A DNA stretch of 24,472 nucleotides from a virus. Where the stretch lies: the IMG/VR virus record IMGVR_UViG_3300037993_000184, positions 1-24,472 of that record; one strand, written 5' to 3'. Both the position numbers and the translations under genes were made by a program. The notes beneath the pieces were generated by a model, which searched no databases, was not told the DNA's origin, and worked only from the letters and a program-made list of their open reading frames with translations. Below are positions 1 through 6,440 of the stretch, one piece after another. Each line of letters opens with the position of its first letter. Position 1 is the stretch's first letter.

Positions 1-893
1 ATACGTTGCGCATAGGTGACAATGCGCCCAAAATTTGTTTCATTCGCGCGGGATGCGAGTCCAACGATCGTAGCATAAAGCTGTGATGGTTCGCGGGGGA
101 TGGATGCCTTTACGGGGTCCAATAGGATAGCGTCCAAGTTGCCTAGACTCTTCGCCATTTGACGGAAAGCTATGTATTCAATGGCCGCGCCGTTCCCTAC
201 AGCGCCGCTCATGGCTTCGCTTTCCAGTTCCGGGGATAATCCAAGGGACTCCACATCCGCGAGATGTTTCCATGTGCGGGGTACTGGGGAGTTAGTGAGG
301 TCCGCTGTAGCTTCAAACTTGCAAAGCAGTTCTGGCCTATAGCGGAGGAAAGCTATAAGAGTGTACGGGATACCGTGATTGATAGCCCATGAGCACCAAT
401 CGTCGACGTTTGGCTCTAATTCGACAATGGAAACGAAACGGGATTTTACGGGCTCAAGGATACCGGACACACCGGCCCGGTCAATTCGTCTGTTAGTGGC
501 CGCAAGGAAAGTAATGCAGTCCGGCAGAATGTGACCGTTGACGCGCCGCGCAAGGAATAACTGCATAGCGGCGGCTTGGACGCTGGGGTTGCTTTGCCCA
601 AGATCATCAAAGAGCCATGCGAGCGGGCGAGTTGCGGTCAATGCCGTGTGAAAGTCGCCAAACGGAACGAAACGGGCGAAGTCATCCCCCGTTTGCATCC
701 ATGGCAACCCCTTAAAGTCAGTGGGGTCACATACAGCGGGATGACTGATAAGCAAGTCAACCCCAGCCGTTTGAGCGGCTTGAGTCATAATATCCGACTT
801 GCCGATACCGGGCGCGCCCGTAATCAATAGCGGCATACGCGCCGCGATCATCTTTGCTAACAGTTCCGAAAGTTGTTTCGGTGTAACACTCAT
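1..893 (-). CDS. MoxR-like AAA+ ATPase (3' end outside window)
   Basis: Reading the complement from the ATG at 893 gives 297 residues without a stop to the window edge. Visible are a Walker A GAPGIGKS (residues 26-33), a DPTDFKGLP segment, Walker B LAWLFDDLGQS (about 91-101), sensor-1 FLAATNR, and an arginine-finger-like EPVKSRF. This order fits the MoxR/CbbQ branch of AAA+ ATPases, which remodel or activate partner proteins and are usually encoded next to a von Willebrand A domain protein. A strong SD (AGGAGG on the minus strand, 902-907) lies 8 bases before the start. It is divergent from all the genes to its right except the HNH gene. The exact role in the phage is unknown; the partner would lie left of the window. 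Confidence 0.9.
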   Translation of the reverse strand, partial: MSVTPKQLSELLAKMIAARMPLLITGAPGIGKSDIMTQAAQTAGVDLLISHPAVCDPTDFKGLPWMQTGDDFARFVPFGDFHTALTATRPLAWLFDDLGQSNPSVQAAAMQLFLARRVNGHILPDCITFLAATNRRIDRAGVSGILEPVKSRFVSIVELEPNVDDWCSWAINHGIPYTLIAFLRYRPELLCKFEATADLTNSPVPRTWKHLADVESLGLSPELESEAMSGAVGNGAAIEYIAFRQMAKSLGNLDAILLDPVKASIPREPSQLYATIVGLASRANETNFGRIVTYAQR

Positions 894-1089
894 TCTTAAT
901 TCCTCCTATCGGGTTGATTTCACACATAGAACACTATTACCTTGCCTGAAATCACATTACACTGTCAATAGGGTATGGAATAATCTTTTATGTAAGTGTC
1001 CCATAATGGGAACATTGCGAGTATCAATATATGTATGGCTCACACGTGGAACTGTACCGGGGAGGATACAAAACACCGTCACAGACACA

Positions 1090-1116
1090 CCGGGGGACTT
1101 CCCCCGGATGCCGGGG
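1090..1116. repeat. Overlapping GC hairpins
   Basis: CCGGGGGA (1090-1097) and TCCCCCGG (1100-1107) are perfect inverted arms. CCCCGG (1102-1107) can instead pair with CCGGGG (1111-1116) around ATG, so the two stems exclude each other. The 12-mer CGGATGCCGGGG at 1105-1116 recurs at 1572-1583, where CCGGGGG/CCCCCGG (1578-1584 and 1589-1595) forms another hairpin. Confidence 0.6.
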
Positions 1117-1866
1117 ACCGGCCCGGTATTTTCGCTCAAGTTTCGCTCAAAGTAAAATACCCCGATTTTATCTACAATCGACACTTACATGCGAGTTGAT
1201 ACCATCCCCCCATAATTCGCCGTCGACGCGTTACAAGTCAATTACGTTTGATTGCGGCCCATATATACTTTAGTCAATACTGCGCCGTGCATCTCTCATA
1301 ATACCTTACACTTACAAGCAAATACTACACTTTCCAATCCGTTACTATCTATGCAACACTTTTACTGATAAGAAGGCACTTATTCGCAGTGTACCCCATA
1401 GGGGTATCGCTCTATACCCTACCCCGGTATATCACAGCGCACTGTTAGACTTCCCCCGGTCGACGCGCGCAACACTCCCCCGTCACTTTCCACGTGTTAC
1501 CCTTTGCGGCGAAGAATCAAACCGGCAACCCTACGCGGGAAGGAATAAACACACTCTCACCCTCACACCCTCGGATGCCGGGGGGTGTCCCCCGGCCCGC
1601 TCTACTCCCCGCATCCCCCGCGCGGTCACGCACTGCCCTATTACGCGTCCCCCGCTCTCACTCCCCCGCGATACGTCCCCAGTGTCACTCTGTCGCACTT
1701 ATCCCACCGTCACGCATCGATGTAACGGGCCGTCTTTACTTCCGCCGCGAACACCCCAGCGCTATCAGTGAATCAAGGCGCAATATCAGCGGTCGACGCG
1801 CGTCTATTTGTCCCCCGTGACGGCCCGTAAAGGTCCGGAGTTGTCACGGTATAACCTGCAAATATC

Positions 1867-1903
1867 TAATCCTGTAGGATTAACGCGGCCCTGCCCTGTA
1901 GGG
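1867..1903. promoter_or_regulatory. Pair of operator-like palindromes
   Basis: TAATCCT-GT-AGGATTA (1867-1882) is a perfect 7-bp inverted repeat. CCCTGTAGGG (1894-1903) shares the CCTGTAGG core, with centres 24 bp apart. Two related dyads in the divergent region suggest a dimeric repressor site. The regulator is unknown; the HTH protein encoded at 8114-8350 is one candidate. Confidence 0.35.
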
Positions 1904-2128
1904 TGCTCTCATGGGCCGGGGGATGGGCACAGTTGACCGTTGCGGGGGTGTGCGGGGGTGCGGGAGTTGTCCGGCCCACGACCATCCGCCGCAGCCATCG
2001 ACGCCTTTTGCCGTTGCGTTTGGGTTTCTGGCAGGGGTGGAGGCGCAGGATAATTCGTCAAAAATAAAAAATTTGGGAACAGATAAAAAACAGAGAGCGC
2101 AGGAATATTAAGCACAGAAATATTTTTC

Positions 2129-2158
2129 TTGACAGGTTGGAGAGGTTATGAGTACAGT
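2129..2158 (+). promoter_or_regulatory. Possible promoter of the first plus-strand gene
   Basis: TTGACA (2129-2134) is followed after 18 bases by TACAGT (2153-2158), a 4-of-6 match to TATAAT. Transcription would begin about 1-2 bases before the ATG at 2167, giving a nearly leaderless mRNA. The alternative is that an SD (GGAGAGG, 2139-2145) serves the upstream ATG at 2148. The hexamer spacing is not ideal. Confidence 0.35.
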
Positions 2159-2179
2159 TGCACACTATGAGTACAGTTG
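2148..2179 (+). repeat. Direct repeat duplicating a start codon
   Basis: The 13-mer ATGAGTACAGTTG occurs at 2148-2160 and again at 2167-2179, a 19-base period. The first copy is well spaced from the SD GGAGAGG but opens a 10-codon frame that stops at 2178-2180. The second copy starts the real zinc-ribbon gene in another frame. Confidence 0.8.
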
Positions 2180-2466
2180 AACGGAAAGCATGGCATTGCG
2201 ACGAATGCGGGTTTGAGTGGTTGCAGACGGAAGGGGTGGTGCCGGTGCAATGTCCGTCGAGAGGGTGCCGCACGCGGAAGTGGAACCTGCTTAGAACGGC
2301 GGAGGAGGAGGCACGGGTAAGGGTTATGGCTGGGAAAGAGGCAGAGAAGGCAGGAAGGGGTAAGAGAGAGCCAGCAATGCATAGTGTAGAGCGTTCTACG
2401 GGAAGTGGTTGCGTAGAGTGTGGAGCGCTGATTGGACATCAAAAATGGTGCAAGGCGAGAGAATAG
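2167..2466 (+). CDS. Small zinc-ribbon protein
   Basis: A 99-residue protein, MSTVERKAWHCDECGFEW at its start. It has two cysteine groups: CDEC followed by CPSRGC near the N terminus (a four-Cys zinc ribbon), and CVEC...HQKWC near the C terminus. The middle is a charged helix rich in Glu, Lys and Arg. Such ribbons usually bind nucleic acid or RNA polymerase, but no specific family is recognised. The start is set at ATG 2167; a TTG at 2158 is in frame but has no ribosome site. The SD upstream fits the duplicated ATG at 2148, which is out of frame, so translation may be leaderless or coupled to the 10-codon leader. It is the first gene of the rightward early operon. Confidence 0.75.
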   Translation: MSTVERKAWHCDECGFEWLQTEGVVPVQCPSRGCRTRKWNLLRTAEEEARVRVMAGKEAEKAGRGKREPAMHSVERSTGSGCVECGALIGHQKWCKARE

Positions 2467-2497
2467 GCGCGTCTAAGTAAAAAAGCGCAGAATTATA

Positions 2498-2526
2498 TTG
2501 ACAAAGGGAAGGTAGTGGGATATAAG
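2498..2526 (+). promoter_or_regulatory. Sigma70-type promoter
   Basis: TTGACA (2498-2503), a 17-base spacer, then TATAAG (2521-2526) give a near-consensus housekeeping promoter, placing the transcript start near 2533, about 24 bases before the ATG at 2557. GCGCAG boxes at 2485 and 2545 flank it and may be operator sites. Confidence 0.7.
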
Positions 2527-2556
2527 GGAATACGGTGCTAGAGGGCGCAGAATAAT

Positions 2557-3615
2557 ATGGCAGATGAGGATAAGGATCGGCTGGTTAACATAAATCTACG
2601 GAAGACGCCGCTATGGCTGAGGCAAAAGTTGAAGATAATGGCGGCGGGATATGGAATGGGATTGGAGGAATTTTGCGTACAAACGCTTAAGATGGAGGCA
2701 AGTAAGTGGAAACCGGGTGGCGCGGGCGGGGAAGCGTTGGGTGGTGGAAATTCCATACCTGCTATGTTGAAGGCCGTGGGAGCGCCGGAGGCGGTGAAGC
2801 AAACGCTTGTGGCTCACTGCATCCACTCGACGCCTGTCGGAGAGATTTGCACAAAATGCGAGGAGCATTGGCGGCAAAGCCGGGAATACATGAGCGAGGT
2901 TTGCGCTAAATGCCACAAAATAAGGGCAGAACACACATGGCACAACGGTAAATATCAGTGCGTGGGGAATGTGAACGAGGCATTTGAGCCGGACCCGGCC
3001 AAGGTTGTGGATTTCTTCGAGGTAGCGCCGGACTTGGCCGCGCATCTGGCGGCAGGGCACCATAAACGGCATCACGGGAGGCGCGATCATGGAAACATCG
3101 GAGTTGACGCAGCGCGGGCAGGAAATGCTGAAACGATTGATGGCGTCGGATGTAGCAGCGCTGGTGGAAGTTCAGGCGGAGATTCAGCGGGTGGGGTGGA
3201 ACCAGGCGATCAAAGCGGCGGCGAAAGCAGCACAAGCAAGTTGGATGGAGGGACAGTCGCCAAGGCAGACAGCGCATATAGCCAAGGTGATTCTGGAACT
3301 TCTCAGACCCCCATCAAAGAAATCGTCTTGAAGGCGCGGTCGGTCGGCATTTCTGTAGCCACTGGCAAAAATTGGCCGGTCGGCGAATCTCGAAGCGCAT
3401 TTTACGTTGAAACTCCCAAAGGTCCCGGCGCACACGATGACCGCACTCTGGCAGCAGCCGTCGCCGCCCATTCCCACGTCCTCAGTTCCGCCGATCCCAC
3501 CCCGCGTGTGGTCGACACGGCACCAGTCCTATGCCAGCACTGCAAGAAGCCGCTCGAAAGGCGCAGCCCGGTCAGTCTGCACTGCAAGCATTGCGGGAGG
3601 AGTTTTCCGGGATGA
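2557..3615 (+). CDS. Zinc-ribbon protein with low-complexity linker
   Basis: A 352-residue frame of unknown function. Residues 1-50 resemble a short helical DNA-binding module (VNINLRKTPLWLRQKLKIMA). Residues about 88-135 hold Cys/His pairs (CTKC, CAKCHKIRAEH). Residues about 177-250 are a Gly/Ser-rich stretch. The C terminus is a four-Cys zinc ribbon (CQHC...CKHC). The Gly/Ser stretch coincides with a well-formed ORF in the +1 frame (3089-3331) that has its own SD, so the linker may be shaped by, or be an artefact of, that ORF. The start follows a strong promoter, with only a weak GAGG ribosome site. A nucleic-acid-binding role is inferred from the Cys motifs. Confidence 0.65.
   Translation: MADEDKDRLVNINLRKTPLWLRQKLKIMAAGYGMGLEEFCVQTLKMEASKWKPGGAGGEALGGGNSIPAMLKAVGAPEAVKQTLVAHCIHSTPVGEICTKCEEHWRQSREYMSEVCAKCHKIRAEHTWHNGKYQCVGNVNEAFEPDPAKVVDFFEVAPDLAAHLAAGHHKRHHGRRDHGNIGVDAARAGNAETIDGVGCSSAGGSSGGDSAGGVEPGDQSGGESSTSKLDGGTVAKADSAYSQGDSGTSQTPIKEIVLKARSVGISVATGKNWPVGESRSAFYVETPKGPGAHDDRTLAAAVAAHSHVLSSADPTPRVVDTAPVLCQHCKKPLERRSPVSLHCKHCGRSFPG
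3089..3331 (+). CDS. Nested 80-aa helical protein
   Basis: The ATG at 3089 sits 7 bases after a perfect SD, GGGAGG (3076-3081). The 80-residue product begins METSELTQRGQEMLKRLMAS, is almost entirely amphipathic helix, and ends in a basic tail. It lies wholly inside the 352-aa frame, one base out of phase. Its third codon positions are rich in G and A, like the first part of the surrounding gene, whereas the host frame here translates as low-complexity Gly/Ser. That favours this frame as the one under protein constraint in this stretch. No family is recognised. A frameshift product joining the two frames is an alternative, since this frame is open from 3026. Confidence 0.6.
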   Translation: METSELTQRGQEMLKRLMASDVAALVEVQAEIQRVGWNQAIKAAAKAAQASWMEGQSPRQTAHIAKVILELLRPPSKKSS

Positions 3616-3902
3616 GTATCGAAGAGAATCGCGCACGATACGAGGGCACCGGACTACAGCGGCTTATGGAAGCGTCCGAGCACACCATCTGCCCGCGCTG
3701 CTACTGCTGCGACGAAGTGACCGAGAGCGCACCATGTCCCTACTGTGGAGGATTCGTCGATTACGACGACGAGTGGGACGATAGCGATTGCTCGGAGTGC
3801 CACGGCGAAGGCACGATCTACTTCAGGATGTGCATAGGTCGCTGCGATCAGGATGGGAACCATAAGAGCGCGAGCGACGAGTGCGTTAAGGTGAGGACTT
3901 AA
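3612..3902 (+). CDS. Zinc-finger protein, DnaJ-like cysteine repeats
   Basis: Starting at ATG 3612, which overlaps the previous stop as ATGA, the protein has 96 residues. The cysteine pattern is CPRCYCC, CPYCGG, CSECHGEG and CIGRC. CxxCxGxG repeats resemble the zinc-binding module of DnaJ, but no J domain is present. An acidic stretch (DYDDEWDDSD) separates the pairs. The N terminus MSIEENRARYEGTG closely matches the start of the sigma4 protein encoded at 5017. An upstream in-frame start at 3531 exists but lies inside the previous gene and lacks an SD; GGGAGG at 3595-3600 supports 3612. Probably a protein- or nucleic-acid-binding accessory factor; function unknown. Confidence 0.7.
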   Translation: MSIEENRARYEGTGLQRLMEASEHTICPRCYCCDEVTESAPCPYCGGFVDYDDEWDDSDCSECHGEGTIYFRMCIGRCDQDGNHKSASDECVKVRT

Positions 3903-4135
3903 TGAGCGAAGCGGTTGACCACCCTGAACATTACGGCGGTGCCGATAATCCCTATGAGGCGATCAAGGTAATCGAGGCGTGGGGACTTGGGTTCTGCCTT
4001 GGCAACACCGTTAAGTACATCAGTCGCGCCGGGAAGAAAGACGACACAGACACGCTCACCGATCTCAAGAAAGCCCGTTGGTATCTGGACCGGGAAATCC
4101 AAAACAAGGAGGGAAAACAAAATGGAGTTCGTTAA
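3902..4135 (+). CDS. DUF3310 protein
   Basis: The 77-residue product has the hallmarks of DUF3310: VDHPEHYGG near the start, then YEAIKVIEAWGLGFCLGN, TVKYISRAGKKDDTDTL and DLKKARWYLDREI. DUF3310 is widespread in phages, often beside nucleotide-metabolism genes and sometimes annotated as a nucleotide-kinase-like protein, but its biochemical role is not established. It starts on the base that ends the previous stop (TAATG) and overlaps the ThyX start by 14 bases, so the three genes are translationally linked. Confidence 0.9.
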   Translation: MSEAVDHPEHYGGADNPYEAIKVIEAWGLGFCLGNTVKYISRAGKKDDTDTLTDLKKARWYLDREIQNKEGKQNGVR

Positions 4136-4913
4136 ACCGAAAGTTTTTCACGTTGCACAGACACGAATTATCGAGAGCGGGATGCAGGGCTACTTTGATG
4201 CCTTGGGAATCCCAGACTGGGTAACCGACGCGCCAACTGATGCAGAGCGATTAGTAGAAGTCATGGGCCGGGGATGCTATCGCTCATTCCAAGCAGGGAT
4301 GAATAAGAACGTGACGAAGATTCGTGAAGGTAACGCCGTTTACATAGGCAATATCCTGAACACAAAGCATGGTTCTGTGATTGAATGTGCAACTGACAGT
4401 TACATCTTCCTAGACGCCTCTCGTGTGCTGACCCATGAACTTGTTCGCAATCGCGTCGGCAATTCCTTTTCGCAGGAGAGTCTCCGCTATGTGCGCCTAG
4501 ACGCTTTGAAGGGATATTTCCCGCGAGTGTTCGAAGAGCATCCGAAGAAAGATCAACTGATGGCTTTCTTTAAGGCTACGTTTGAGTTGCTAGAGGGCGC
4601 GCAGGTTCAACTGGCGCAGATTCTCGAACTGGACGCGATTAAGGAATTCGACACTAAGAAGAGACTCACCTCTGCGATGCGACGGCTGGCTCCGATTGGT
4701 CTTGCTACGATGATCGGCTACACTGGCAACCACCGCTCGATTCGTTGGGCAATCGAACAACGCACCGACAAGGTGGCCGAAGAAGAGATTCGGTTGGTAT
4801 TTGGAGAAGTAGCTGAGGAGCAGCGACGCTGCTATCCAAATCTTTATCAGGATATGACCGGAGAGATGGTGGACGGATTTATGAAGTATTCGTTCGTCAA
4901 CTCTAAAATTTAG
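4122..4913 (+). CDS. thyX: Flavin-dependent thymidylate synthase ThyX
   Basis: The 263-residue product carries a ThyX signature in the form RNRVGNSFSQESLRYV (family pattern RHRxxSxNExSxRY), preceded by SRVLTHELV and followed by a late TGNHRSIRWAIEQR segment that fits the C-terminal dUMP/FAD-binding region. ThyX makes dTMP from dUMP using FAD and methylenetetrahydrofolate, and phages carry it to supply thymidylate for replication. The start at ATG 4122 follows GGAGGG by 8 bases; the longer in-frame extension back to 3987 lies inside the DUF3310 gene and is rejected. In this signature the second His of the canonical RHR is replaced by Asn (RNR). Confidence 0.92.
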   Translation: MEFVKPKVFHVAQTRIIESGMQGYFDALGIPDWVTDAPTDAERLVEVMGRGCYRSFQAGMNKNVTKIREGNAVYIGNILNTKHGSVIECATDSYIFLDASRVLTHELVRNRVGNSFSQESLRYVRLDALKGYFPRVFEEHPKKDQLMAFFKATFELLEGAQVQLAQILELDAIKEFDTKKRLTSAMRRLAPIGLATMIGYTGNHRSIRWAIEQRTDKVAEEEIRLVFGEVAEEQRRCYPNLYQDMTGEMVDGFMKYSFVNSKI

Positions 4914-4924
4914 ATAGGAGAGGC

Positions 4925-5020
4925 ATGACGTACTTATTGGCCGTTGGTTTGATGGCTAGCGGAGTACTCCTGTGGCTGCTTGATTTGGCTTATACGGCAG
5001 GCAAGGATAGGGCGCAATGA
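4925..5020 (+). CDS. 31-aa single-pass membrane peptide
   Basis: ATG 4925 follows GGAGAGGC after a short gap and encodes 31 residues beginning MTYLLAVGLMASGVLLWLLD and ending in a charged tail (TAGKDRAQ). About residues 3-23 form one hydrophobic segment. The stop overlaps the next start as ATGA (5017-5020). Very small membrane proteins are common in phages as lysis or host-takeover factors, but nothing here fixes the role. Confidence 0.7.
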   Translation: MTYLLAVGLMASGVLLWLLDLAYTAGKDRAQ

Positions 5021-5823
5021 GCATAGACTCGAATCACGCGCAGTACGAAGGTACGGCACGCCGTGATCTTCTGGTGCAATCCCGTTTTCGCAACCTGATT
5101 TTATGGGAAGCGATGGCTGGACGTAACAGCGCCGAGGTCTGCCGCGAGATTAAGATAAACCAAGCGGTATTTGGTAAATTGCTTAATTTAAGAATAAGCC
5201 CATTTAAGAAATACTGCACAACAGAGGAAAGAACCTACACGCGAGCCGCGCTGGCCATAGCGAAGCATTTTAAAATTTTGCCGGAAGATATGTTTCCAGA
5301 AAGTCTCTACTCGCTTGAACTTCCTGACAAAGTAGAACGCAGCTACGCTAGTGTAGAACTTCTTCCCCTTCTGGCAGCAGCACGGATGCCAACCCTGCTT
5401 AGTTCCCCGGAAGAGGAGACTGAGAAAATTGAACTAAAGTCCGTACTGGAAGAACTTCTTCATACCGTAACACCAAGAGAGGAGCGTATTATACGAATGC
5501 GTTTTGGTTTGGAGGATGGCGAAGAACATACGCTTAATGATGTCGCTAGCGTTTTTAATCTTACAACAGAGAGAATTCGCCAGATCGAAACTAGGGCGCT
5601 GCGCAAGCTGCGCCACCCAAGCCGCTCGGAGAAACTGACGCATCACTATTACGGAGCTGAAGAATTTTGCCCGTTCTGTAAAGAACGCCTTATGGATGGA
5701 CAATGTAAAAACATTTTATGTCCCTCAAGGATGGCAAAACAACTAGCAGAGGAGGCTAAGAAAAAGCACGAGGCCGAGATTCAGAAACTGAAACTCGCGC
5801 ACCAGCACGGGGAGGCGGCATGA
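5017..5823 (+). CDS. XRE-type HTH fused to sigma70 region 4 and zinc ribbon
   Basis: This 268-residue protein has three parts. Residues about 24-95 resemble an XRE helix-turn-helix, ending in IAKHFKILPEDMFPE. Residues about 137-207 are a principal-sigma region 4: TPREERIIRMRFGLEDG, HTLNDVASVFNLTTERIRQI and ALRKLRHPSRSEKL, nearly identical in style to RpoD. Residues 218-235 form a four-Cys ribbon (CPFC, C230, C235), followed by a charged coiled coil. Regions 1-3 of sigma are absent, so it cannot melt promoters alone. It may occupy the beta flap or -35 element and redirect host polymerase, as sigma-appropriating phage proteins do. This is inference; a similar XRE-sigma4 layout is, from memory, recurrent in phages. 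Confidence 0.85.
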   Translation: MSIDSNHAQYEGTARRDLLVQSRFRNLILWEAMAGRNSAEVCREIKINQAVFGKLLNLRISPFKKYCTTEERTYTRAALAIAKHFKILPEDMFPESLYSLELPDKVERSYASVELLPLLAAARMPTLLSSPEEETEKIELKSVLEELLHTVTPREERIIRMRFGLEDGEEHTLNDVASVFNLTTERIRQIETRALRKLRHPSRSEKLTHHYYGAEEFCPFCKERLMDGQCKNILCPSRMAKQLAEEAKKKHEAEIQKLKLAHQHGEAA

Positions 5824-6023
5824 AACTACAATTGACAATCTTTTACCTTATACTCCTAAGCACCCCTGTTCTCTTGGTTATCGGCTGGTGGAGCAGGATG
5901 GAGCTAGAGAAGTATCTTAGCCGCCCGACCAATGTTGAGGATCACCGCGAATATTTAGAGCGATGCATCAGGGCCTTCATCGCTCTTTGCAGGGCGATTG
6001 AGAAAGCGAAGGAGAAACGGTGA
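5820..6023 (+). CDS. 67-aa membrane-anchored protein
   Basis: The start overlaps the previous stop (ATGA). Residues 3-24 (LQLTIFYLILLSTPVLLVIG) form one transmembrane helix, followed by WWSR and a charged helical tail of about 40 residues. The product is likely an inner-membrane protein with a soluble helical domain. A holin or spanin role is possible but not supported by any motif, and it lies far from a recognised lysis gene. It is immediately followed by a GTG-start gene. Confidence 0.7.
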   Translation: MKLQLTIFYLILLSTPVLLVIGWWSRMELEKYLSRPTNVEDHREYLERCIRAFIALCRAIEKAKEKR

Positions 6024-6175
6024 AGGTAAAAGGCATAACACATAAAGAGTCTCGTCTCCGCCGCAAACTAAAAAGGCTCGACGCTAAATTAGACCGTCTC
6101 GAATTGAAGGCGATGCGAATATGGGAGAAACTGGGGTGCAGGGGCCACCGGAAGCCGGTGCGGCGGGAACACTGA
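6020..6175 (+). CDS. 51-aa basic coiled-coil protein
   Basis: A GTG start at 6020 overlaps the preceding TGA and follows the SD AAGGAG. The 51 residues begin VKVKGITHKESRLRRKLKRL and are rich in Lys, Arg and Leu in a heptad-like pattern, ending in a His/Arg-rich tail. A nucleic-acid or partner-binding helix is likely. No family is recognised. The overlap and ribosome site make it likely to be real despite its size. Confidence 0.55.
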   Translation: MKVKGITHKESRLRRKLKRLDAKLDRLELKAMRIWEKLGCRGHRKPVRREH

Positions 6176-6186
6176 GGAGAAATAAT

Positions 6187-6390
6187 ATGGCGATGCGTGC
6201 AACTGGTTTTGCTTTCTGTGAGGAATGCGGGGTCGTCTTTTCTAGGACGGAAAACGATCCACTAGGAACCGTTCGGCACCCAACAGCAGACCAATGGCCG
6301 GGTATGAACAGCCAATTGAATGAGTTGTACAGAAAATGCCCAAACGCGGGCAAGTTATTCAAACATCCCTTAATGGAGGAAGTCAAATGA
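6187..6390 (+). CDS. 67-aa Cys-motif protein
   Basis: ATG 6187 follows GAGGAG by a suitable gap. The protein begins MAMRATGFAFCEECGVVFSR and holds CEEC plus a later His and Cys (RKCPNAGK), so a small zinc-binding knuckle is plausible. A longer frame from 6121 is open but overlaps the basic coiled-coil gene and lacks an SD. No family is recognised. Confidence 0.65.
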   Translation: MAMRATGFAFCEECGVVFSRTENDPLGTVRHPTADQWPGMNSQLNELYRKCPNAGKLFKHPLMEEVK

Positions 6391-6428
6391 ACGAATATCT
6401 GGATGCGGCGAGCAGAACGCCGCCATAA
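6387..6428 (+). CDS. 13-codon minicistron
   Basis: ATG 6387 overlaps the previous stop (ATGA) and has the SD GGAGGAA. It encodes MNEYLDAASRTPP and stops 12 bases before the next ATG at 6441. It could be a translational bridge to the next gene or chance; the peptide has no recognisable motif. Confidence 0.35.
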   Translation: MNEYLDAASRTPP

Positions 6429-6440
6429 AGGAGAATAATA

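Larger units (their letters stand above)
894..2147. other. Divergent non-coding control region, possible origin
   Basis: About 1.25 kb separates the minus-strand ATPase gene from the first plus-strand gene, and no reading frame in it looks coding (the longest is Pro/Arg/Ser-rich and has no ribosome site). It holds C-run-rich DNA on the plus strand from about 1385 to 1700, then G-rich DNA at 1910-2045, so base skew switches sign near 1850. It also has GC hairpins (1090-1116, 1578-1595), palindromes at 999-1011, 1392-1406, 1867-1882 and 1894-1903, three copies of GTCGACGCG (1222, 1459, 1792), and an exact tandem 10-mer TGCGGGGGTG (1941-1960). A regulatory or replication-origin role is inferred from the divergent layout and the skew switch; no iteron array was recognised. 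Confidence 0.6.

Noticed and set aside
940-968. Minus-strand promoter for the MoxR-like gene (TTGACA, complement of 963-968)
   Set aside because: A good -35 hexamer, but no -10 at 16-18 bases.
1500-1550. tRNA-like T-arm (GGTTTGATTC on the minus strand)
   Set aside because: The stem does not close and no acceptor or anticodon arm can be built.
1494-1820. 108-aa open frame in the divergent region
   Set aside because: Pro/Arg/Ser-rich translation of C-run DNA, no ribosome site, no protein-like pattern.
3987-4121. 45-residue N-terminal extension of ThyX
   Set aside because: Overlaps the DUF3310 gene and lacks a ribosome site; GGAGGG supports the start at 4122.
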